A stretch of DNA of 64,000 bases from positions 2,527,501-2,591,500 of the forward strand of contig CP075525.1 in the NCBI GenBank assembly GCA_025808415.1. Reading direction: 5' to 3'. The notes beneath the pieces are model-generated. The model was not told where the DNA came from, searched no databases, and worked only from the letters and a program-made list of their open reading frames with translations. The stretch is from Cyclobacteriaceae bacterium. Lineage in GTDB: Bacteria > Bacteroidota > Bacteroidia > Cytophagales > Cyclobacteriaceae. Below are positions 42,724 through 48,307 of the stretch, piece by piece. The translations under genes were made by a program, and so were the position numbers. The first letter of the stretch is position 1, and every line of letters begins with the position of its first letter.

Positions 42724-43989
42724 ATGGAACAACAAGACAAACTAAAAAACGCTATTAGAGGTTTAGCAAAAATTCAACTTCACATTGACAACAGCGGTGG
42801 ACCCGAAGAAAACGGAGAACTGTTTGAAGAATATTTTCATATCCGAGCTAAGGTTTTGGCAAGTTTCGGTTTGCCAGACAGTGACACCTTTGGAAAAATA
42901 TTGTTCGTTAAATCATTACCAACGGACAAAGACGTTGATACAATCATTAACAATCTGAAAAAAGCTGCAACAGAATATTTGCTTTCACCGGCAAAGACCG
43001 AAACCCAAATTTTAGAGGAAGCAATCGCAAATAAATTAGAACCGGAACAAGTATTACCTGAGTTCGGCATAACATCACATTTATACACGCTTTTCGTTTA
43101 CAAAGAAATTTTACTTGCCAAAAGAGACCACCCTTTAGCAGTTTTAGAAGCTTTACGTTTAGCAGACGACCCAAAGACATTAAACTTATTGGGTATCGTA
43201 GCATTGACAAAAAACTTTGGAGAAGAAGAAAAGAAGATGTTGGAATATTTGAATGCCAAAGGCATTAAATATCTCGACCACTACATTTCTGCTTTTCAAC
43301 TTGACGGAAAAGACGAAGAAATTCAACAAAGCCAACTTGCAGAATTTTGGCACGACTTAAACGGTGGTTTTGAGTTCAAAACACTTGACGACAAGTTTTC
43401 AGCATTGACACATTATTTAATGAATTACTTGTGTTTAGTTGTTGCTGACCAACCATACAGAATAACAGAATTAGAAGTTTACTACCACGACAAAGACAAT
43501 CACCCAGACCCTTACGTTCATTGTTCATCCGAACAACTTTTTGCAGGCAATTGGTATTTTAACGGAGCAGGTTTGGACATCACTTTTGGCGACTACGAAA
43601 AGAAAATTTACGGTGGCTTATTAATTAGAGGAATAATGAAATTTGGAGAAAACCCACGTTACATAAGCGGCCCATCAAATGTTTTAAAAGAAATTTTCTC
43701 AAACATCGGCAACATTTTAACGGGTGAAGGTGGCATTTGTTTGAGAGAGTTAAACAAAGAAATAATTCAAGCCATTGAAACCGAGCCAATCCAAGCGGTT
43801 CGTATCGGCTTGACGAAGAAAAAAGAGGACACAGAAAATTATGCAGAGAAAAAATATCGGTATTTAGTTGAACTTAATCTTCAACACAAATTCAAGGATA
43901 AAGAAAAGGTTGTTCGTCAACTTTTGGCAGACAATAAAATCACAAAAGAACAAGCCAAAGAAATTATGGGATACAACATAAATCCGTAA
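42724..43989 (+). CDS. Uncharacterised protein with a DNA-glycosylase-like domain
   Basis: 421 residues. The N-terminal half is helical and unassigned. About residues 230-310 (YRITELEVYYHDKDNHPDPY, GNWYFNGAGLDITFGDYEKK, YGGLLIRGI) have the outline of 3-methyladenine DNA glycosylase (E.EAYY .. H .. VLIRA), which I use only as a structural hint. The C-terminus is charged (KKKEDTENYAEKKYRYLVEL). The stop directly abuts the next gene, so the two are coupled. The leader is only 40 bp and lacks a promoter motif. Function is unknown. Confidence 0.55.
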   Translation: MEQQDKLKNAIRGLAKIQLHIDNSGGPEENGELFEEYFHIRAKVLASFGLPDSDTFGKILFVKSLPTDKDVDTIINNLKKAATEYLLSPAKTETQILEEAIANKLEPEQVLPEFGITSHLYTLFVYKEILLAKRDHPLAVLEALRLADDPKTLNLLGIVALTKNFGEEEKKMLEYLNAKGIKYLDHYISAFQLDGKDEEIQQSQLAEFWHDLNGGFEFKTLDDKFSALTHYLMNYLCLVVADQPYRITELEVYYHDKDNHPDPYVHCSSEQLFAGNWYFNGAGLDITFGDYEKKIYGGLLIRGIMKFGENPRYISGPSNVLKEIFSNIGNILTGEGGICLRELNKEIIQAIETEPIQAVRIGLTKKKEDTENYAEKKYRYLVELNLQHKFKDKEKVVRQLLADNKITKEQAKEIMGYNINP

Positions 43990-44829
43990 ATGATACCTGA
44001 CAGCCAAACTAACACACTTTACCTTGCTGACTGCTTACCAACAAAGCATCCAAAATTCTTTGCGGACTTTGAAGTGGTATTAAAAAAGTGTGGCATTACT
44101 TTTCAGCTTTTACCTGACACAAAAGATATTTGGGCTGTTGATTATATGCCTGTTCAAGTTACGCTTGACAAGTTTGTTCAGTTCGTTTACAACCCCGACT
44201 ATTTGCAAAGTAAAAAATGGATTAAGACAATTTCGGATGTTGATAGCATCTGCAATTCAATTAAACTAAATCGTATAAAATCCGACATTGTTTTAGATGG
44301 AGGTAACGTAACTAAAACGACTGATAAAGTAATAATGTGCGACAAGATTTTTATAGAAAACCCGCACTACTCAAGACGACAACTTGCTGACAAACTTAGA
44401 GAGCTTTTTGAAGTTGATAAACTCTATTTTGTGCCTCAACAACCAAAAGACTTTACAGGACACGCAGACGGAATGGTTCGTTTCCTTGACAATAACACGG
44501 TAATAATTAACGACCATTCCAAAGAGAAACCAGAATTTCAGAGAGCATTTAAAATTGCCTTAGACAACGCAGGACTTGACTACATAGAAATTCCCTACAA
44601 CCCATACGGCAACAAGACTTACGGACAAGCAAACGGTGATTACATTAACTTTTTACAAATGCAAAACACCGTAATTATTCCGACTTTCGGAATTAAAGAA
44701 GATGAAATTGCGGTTCGACAATTTGAACAACTTTTTAGCGGACAACAAATAGCAACTATTGACAGTAACGAAGTGGCTGACAATGGCGGAATACTTAACT
44801 GCATAACTTGGAACATATGGACAACGTGA
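43990..44829 (+). CDS. Agmatine/peptidylarginine deiminase family protein
   Basis: 279 residues. The guanidine-modifying fold is shown by KDIWAVDYMPVQV (substrate Asp), VLDGGNVTK, FTGHADGMVRF (catalytic His and Asp) and the terminal GGILNCITW with the nucleophilic Cys near 274. Family members deiminate agmatine or arginine residues. It is shorter than typical agmatine deiminases (about 350). It starts one base after the glycosylase-like gene, so the two may act together. The cassette context leaves room for a defence or modification role. Confidence 0.88.
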   Translation: MIPDSQTNTLYLADCLPTKHPKFFADFEVVLKKCGITFQLLPDTKDIWAVDYMPVQVTLDKFVQFVYNPDYLQSKKWIKTISDVDSICNSIKLNRIKSDIVLDGGNVTKTTDKVIMCDKIFIENPHYSRRQLADKLRELFEVDKLYFVPQQPKDFTGHADGMVRFLDNNTVIINDHSKEKPEFQRAFKIALDNAGLDYIEIPYNPYGNKTYGQANGDYINFLQMQNTVIIPTFGIKEDEIAVRQFEQLFSGQQIATIDSNEVADNGGILNCITWNIWTT

Positions 44830-44839
44830 GAAGAAAAAC

Positions 44840-44976
44840 GCCCTATAACATGCGTTTGGCGCAATGGGGGGTGACGTACAAAATTGAAAGTTCGTGCTTC
44901 TATTTAGATTTGGTGCAGGTTGACAGTATAGTGCTTCTAAGTCCCCCACTGCGCCAAGCGCAAAAACGTTAGCAGT
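44840..44976 (+). repeat. attC-like site N
   Basis: R'' GCCCTATAAC (44840-44849) matches the opening tag GTTATAGGGC. Arms GCGTTTGGCGCAATGGGGG and CCCCCACTGCGCCAAGCGC pair. The right tag is GTTAGCAGT (44968-44976). Confidence 0.86.
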
Positions 44977-45168
44977 AAGCCTAAAAGACGACACTACAAC
45001 AACGAAACGACCGACATAAACTAAGAAAAAGTAAACCATTTTGACAGGTGAACACAGACATAAAAACGATATAACAAACGGACAGCGAGTAAGCCGACAC
45101 TCATTGCCCACCCTTCTGTGTTTTAATTTTTTCCCCACCGCACAAAAAAAATTGAAATGCCACCGCAC

Positions 45169-45232
45169 AAATGGCACATTTGGTTTTGCCCTGCCCACAA
45201 GACGACCCTTCGCAAAACCAAAAGAGCCATTT
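45169..45232 (+). repeat. ACA/AGA hairpin, start of cassette O
   Basis: AAATGGC-ACA-TTTGGTTTTGC pairs perfectly with GCAAAACCAAA-AGA-GCCATTT. The leader 44977-45168 resembles those of cassettes F and L. Only 23 bp separate the hairpin from the IS element, so the original promoter and gene start are gone. Confidence 0.77.
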
Positions 45233-45321
45233 TTTGCCACCGCACCAAATACGAATGTAAGCTCCCCCGAAAATAGGACAGTTTTGAATTAGACAAAAGG
45301 TCTAACTTTAAACTGTTAAAA

Positions 45322-45588
45322 ATGAAAAGAACACGATTTACCGAAGCCCAGATTTTCACTATTCTCAAGGAGTTTGATGCTGGCAAAAACATCCAGGACA
45401 TTGCCCGTTCGCACGGAGTGTCCAAAGCCACTATTTATAATTGGAAGGCTAAGTACGGAGGTATGGAGATGAACGAACTTAAGCGCGTTAAGGAGCTTGA
45501 GGAAGAAAATCGGAAGCTCAAGCAGATGTATGGTGACCTGGCGCTGGACAACAAGATGCTCAAAGACGTTTTGGGAAAAAAGTTCTAA
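45322..45588 (+). CDS. IS3-family transposase OrfA
   Basis: 88 residues. RFTEAQIFTILKEFDAGKNIQDIARSHGVSKATIYNWKAKYGGM is the HTH of IS407-group OrfA, followed by a leucine-zipper-like KRVKELEEENRKLKQMYGDLALDNKMLKDVL. Just before the stop lies A AAA AAG (45576-45582), the canonical -1 slippery heptamer. Frameshifting there would join OrfA to the OrfB frame, which is open through 45582 to 46484. OrfA alone usually binds the IS ends and represses transposition. Confidence 0.92.
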   Translation: MKRTRFTEAQIFTILKEFDAGKNIQDIARSHGVSKATIYNWKAKYGGMEMNELKRVKELEEENRKLKQMYGDLALDNKMLKDVLGKKF

Positions 45589-45662
45589 GGCCCGCTGAGA
45601 AGCGAACCCGTGTAGATTATCTGAGAACGACTTTTCAAGTCAGCCTCGGTCGGGCCTGTGAA

Positions 45663-46484
45663 GTGATGGATCTCTCACGTTCGGTTTACTACTATCGAAG
45701 TAAGACGGACGATCATGCGGTGATTGATAAACTCCAGAACTTAGCTGAGAAACGGCCTACCGAAGGATTTTGGAAAATGTATTTCAGGATAAGGAAAGAA
45801 GGATTGTTGTGGAACCACAAACGCATCCATCGGGTGTATAAATTATTGAAGTTGAATATGAAACGAAAAGGAAAAAGGAGATTACCAGCACGCGTTCTTC
45901 AGCCCCTGGAGGCTGTTAGCCACATCAATGCAAGCTGGTCGATGGACTTTATGAGTGATTCCCTTCTATCGGGTCGCAAGTTCAGAGTACTCAACTTGCT
46001 GGACGACTTTAACCGTGAGGCCCTTGCTATTGAAGTTGATACTTCGCTACGGGCTGAGCGAGTGATACGGGTACTTGAACAAGTCATTCAATGGAGAGGA
46101 AAACCACAGCGAATCAGGGTTGATAATGGCCCCGAATTCATCTCAAGCAAACTCGGCCTATGGTGCGAAGAACGCAACATCCAGCTTCAGTTTATTCAAC
46201 CGGGCAAGCCTTCACAGAATGCATACATCGAGCGTTTCAATGGAAGCTTCCGAAGAGATGTTCTCGATGCGTACTTATTTGAATCCCTTATCCAGGTAAG
46301 AATCCTAGCTGATGAGTGGATGAATGATTACAACTATGACCGTCCACATGATGCGCTCGAAGGGCGCAGTCCTGCGGACATGCTGGCCGTGGATTTATGG
46401 GAAACTCGAAACGAGTTTCCCACAAACCCACAACCGGTTACAACAATAACAATGAATAAATTTCCTAATTTAGAGTTGTCCTAA
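45663..46484 (+). CDS. IS3-family transposase OrfB (DDE integrase)
   Basis: 273 residues from ATG 45663; the frame stays open upstream to the slippery site, so the main product is probably an OrfAB fusion. The rve domain has the DDE triad: D in SWSMDFMSD, D in RIRVDNGPEF and E in NAYIERFNGSFR with the K/R seven residues on. HTH_21 precedes it (RPTEGFWKMYFRIRKEGLLWNHKRIHRVYKLL). All catalytic residues are present, so the element could still be active. Confidence 0.93.
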   Translation: MMDLSRSVYYYRSKTDDHAVIDKLQNLAEKRPTEGFWKMYFRIRKEGLLWNHKRIHRVYKLLKLNMKRKGKRRLPARVLQPLEAVSHINASWSMDFMSDSLLSGRKFRVLNLLDDFNREALAIEVDTSLRAERVIRVLEQVIQWRGKPQRIRVDNGPEFISSKLGLWCEERNIQLQFIQPGKPSQNAYIERFNGSFRRDVLDAYLFESLIQVRILADEWMNDYNYDRPHDALEGRSPADMLAVDLWETRNEFPTNPQPVTTITMNKFPNLELS

Positions 46485-46500
46485 AAATGGGGAGCTTACA

Positions 46501-46569
46501 GGAGAACCTGTTGGCGAATGGACAACTTATGACGACAAAGGAAAACCATATAAAGTGACGAAACGATAA
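46501..46569 (+). pseudogene. C-terminal remnant of a YwqK/MORN-like gene cut by the IS
   Basis: The frame directly after the IS reads GEPVGEWTTYDDKGKPYKVTKR and stop. G.W..YD..GK is one MORN/YwqK-like repeat. No 5' part of the gene survives on the left side of the IS. This is the only cargo left in cassette O. A large MORN-repeat protein occurs in the chromosome at 61643-63427, but the tail is too short to show relatedness. Confidence 0.55.
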
Positions 46570-46574
46570 CAACG

Positions 46575-46711
46575 ACCCGCTAACACGGGTTTTGCGTCAG
46601 GCGGGGTGACGTGCAAACTTGGAGCTTTGTGCTTCTATTCAAGTTCAGTGCAGGTTGACAGTTTTGTGCTCCGAAATCCGCCACTGCGCCAAGCGCCAAA
46701 CCGTTACCAGC
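46575..46711 (+). repeat. attC-like site O, apparently chimeric, array end
   Basis: The left arm CGGGTTTTGCGTCAGGCGG and most of the loop match site J. The right part (GTGCTCCGAAATCCGCC, ACTGCGCCAAGCGCCAAA, then GTTACCAGCAAGCGTA) matches the site B / cassette C junction. The two arms therefore pair poorly. No matching GCTGGTAAC closes a further cassette to the right, so this is the end of the array. Confidence 0.75.
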
Positions 46712-46734
46712 AAGCGTATCAAGACACCTACACA

Positions 46735-47062
46735 CTAAACATACTTGACTGCCCAATTCTGAATTTCAGACAACACTGGTTGTAGTTCTAAGCCCTTGTC
46801 TGTCAAAGAGTATTTAACAGTAGGCGGAACGGTGGCATATGCCTGCCGATTTACAATACCCCATTCTTCTAAAGACTTCAATTCCTTAACCAACATTCTC
46901 GTGTTGGTACCCTCAATAGAACGTTCCAGTTCTTTGAACCTTTTTGTGCCGTTGAGCAACGAATAAATAATGGCAAACGACCACTTCCCCCCTATCATAT
47001 CCAACGTTGTTCGGACAGGGCAAGAACTTTTTTCAATTTTCTCAAATTTTTTTTTCTTCCAT
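46735..47062 (-). CDS. HxlR-family regulator with a frameshift in an A9 tract
   Basis: The HxlR winged helix is clear: SSCPVRTTLDMIGGKWSFAIIYSLLNGTKRFKELERSI, LKSLEEWGIVNRQAYATVPPTVKYSLTDKG. The natural ATG (47060-47062) is followed by GAAG and nine A; this frame stops after six codons. With eight A the frame would read MEEKKFEKIEKSSCPVR and give 108 residues. The open frame as written runs 46735-47004 from a TTG. It could be a sequencing error, a mutation, or a slippage-prone tract. It faces the array end, 23 bp from site O. Confidence 0.75.
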
Positions 47063-47072
47063 AACTATTTGA

Positions 47073-47222
47073 TTATAAGCGTAAGTAACCAAACAGGATT
47101 AATGATAGAATCCCCGGGAACAGCCAATGTACCGATTTACCCGATTTGAAATAATTCCAAAAAGCAAAACAGCCAAAGATTTCAAATGTTGCTGCCAATA
47201 CATAAATAAAAATATCTTTCAT
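47073..47222 (-). pseudogene. ynfA: Truncated YnfA/UPF0060 membrane protein
   Basis: 49 residues: MKDIFIYVLAATFEIFGCF, then AFWNYFKSGKSVHWLFPGIL, SLILFGYLRL and stop. It aligns with the first half of YnfA (ATALCEIIGCF .. ISLALFVWLL), which is normally about 108 residues with four helices. The second half is missing exactly where the HxlR gene and the array begin. It lies 43 bp downstream of metF on the same strand. It is probably a remnant left by the rearrangement at the array edge. Confidence 0.7.
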
Positions 47223-47264
47223 TTGATCGAATCTTAAAGGATTTTATAATTCGTACGTGAGGTA

Positions 47265-48221
47265 TTAAAACAGTTCTTTGGCAATTTTATAAATCGGGTC
47301 AGACTTGCCCATGGAATAAAAATGCAGTGTGGGCACCCCCGCCTTGATTAACTCTTTCGATTGCTTTACCGCCCACTCAACACCCACTTGGCGTACAGCC
47401 GCATTGTCTTTACACTTCTCTACTTCATCGGCCAGCGCCTCCGGCAAGTCGATATGAAAAATGGTAGGCAGCACACTTACCTGGTTTTTGGTGGTAATGG
47501 GTTTAATACCCGGTATTATAGGCACGGTAATGCCTACCTCACGGCACTTATCTACAAAATCAAAATACTTCTTATTATCGAAGAACATTTGGGTAACAAT
47601 GTACTCAGCTCCTAAATCAACTTTAAGCTTTAAGTATTTCAAATCGGTTTTAAGATTTGGGGCAGCAAAATGCTTTTCGGGATAGCCAGCAACACCAATA
47701 CAAAAATTAGTGGGTGTGGTGTTTAATAATTCTTCGTCAAGGTAAACGCCTTTGTTCATATCGGCCACTTGCTGCAACAATTCCGAGGCATACTTATGCC
47801 CATCAGGTTCGGGCACAAAGCGGCCTTCGTTTTTAATGCCATCGCCTTGTAACACCAATACGTTTTCAATGCCCAAAAAATGTAAGTCGATTAATGCATT
47901 CTCGGTTTCATCTTTCGAAAATCCGCCACAGATAATGTGCGGCACGGTATCTACCTTATAGTGGTTTTGAATAGCGGCACACAATGCTACAGTACCTGGC
48001 CGTTTTCGTGTTGATCTTTTTTCCAGTAAACCATTCTCCCGTTTTTTATAGACATACTCCTCACGGTGGTAGGTAACATCAACAAAACAGGGTTTGAATT
48101 CCATCAGCGGATCCATGTGATCAAACAACGAGCGGATATTTTCGCCTTTAAGCGGGGGCAGTACTTCAATGGTGAATAATGTTCTTCCGTTTGCGTTTGT
48201 TAAATGTTCAGTTACTTTCAT
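47265..48221 (-). CDS. metF: Methylenetetrahydrofolate reductase
   Basis: 318 residues. FTIEVLPPLKGENI is the start motif (E for catalysis), CFVDVTYHREEYV, NVLVLQGDG and YIVTQMFFDNKKYFDFVDKCREVGITVPIIPGIKP are the FAD- and folate-binding signatures of the MTHFR barrel. It reduces methylene-THF to methyl-THF for methionine synthesis. It lies 86 bp after the metH catalytic gene on the same strand, inside a methionine operon headed by a SAM-I riboswitch. Confidence 0.95.
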   Translation of the reverse strand: MKVTEHLTNANGRTLFTIEVLPPLKGENIRSLFDHMDPLMEFKPCFVDVTYHREEYVYKKRENGLLEKRSTRKRPGTVALCAAIQNHYKVDTVPHIICGGFSKDETENALIDLHFLGIENVLVLQGDGIKNEGRFVPEPDGHKYASELLQQVADMNKGVYLDEELLNTTPTNFCIGVAGYPEKHFAAPNLKTDLKYLKLKVDLGAEYIVTQMFFDNKKYFDFVDKCREVGITVPIIPGIKPITTKNQVSVLPTIFHIDLPEALADEVEKCKDNAAVRQVGVEWAVKQSKELIKAGVPTLHFYSMGKSDPIYKIAKELF

Positions 48222-48307
48222 ATTTCTGTATATAACGTAATTTGAAAATTTCTTAATAAGTAAAGTACATTTTCAAATTTTCAAAATTTATTAATCTTCA
48301 ACTTGAC

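Larger units (their letters stand above)
45256..46500 (+). mobile_element. IS3-family insertion sequence (IS407-group-like)
   Basis: 1245 bp with terminal inverted repeats: left TGTAAGCTCCCC..AAAATAGGACA, right (reverse complement) TGTAAGCTCCCCATTTTTAGGACA. It has two overlapping-frame ORFs typical of IS3. The flanks (CGAA left, GGAG right) do not form a target duplication, so an adjacent deletion or recombination followed insertion. Confidence 0.92.
1..46711 (+). mobile_element. Integron-like cassette array, distal part
   Basis: Fifteen same-orientation palindromic sites (A to O) separate one partial and 14 complete gene units, all read on +. Cassette spans: A to 2337, B 2338-3138, C 3139-9696, D 9697-12113, E 12114-16601, F 16602-23708, G 23709-28759, H 28760-29560, I 29561-31572, J 31573-32625, K 32626-33599, L 33600-37993, M 37994-42674, N 42675-44968, O 44969-46703. 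Each unit starts with TT plus a tag whose reverse complement closes the unit before AAC, as in integron cassettes. The array continues left of the window, where an integrase would be expected. Calling it an integron is inference from site structure, because no IntI is visible. Confidence 0.8.

Noticed and set aside
3314..45232. Simple REP/BIME element explanation for the hairpins
   Set aside because: None was noticed in the chromosomal half of the window and they sit only at ends of large cassettes; still possible if a genome-wide count shows otherwise.
2210..46711. CRISPR array interpretation of the regular palindromic repeats
   Set aside because: Spacing is 0.8-7 kb with full genes between repeats and no cas genes; the repeats are long palindromes, not short direct repeats with unique spacers.
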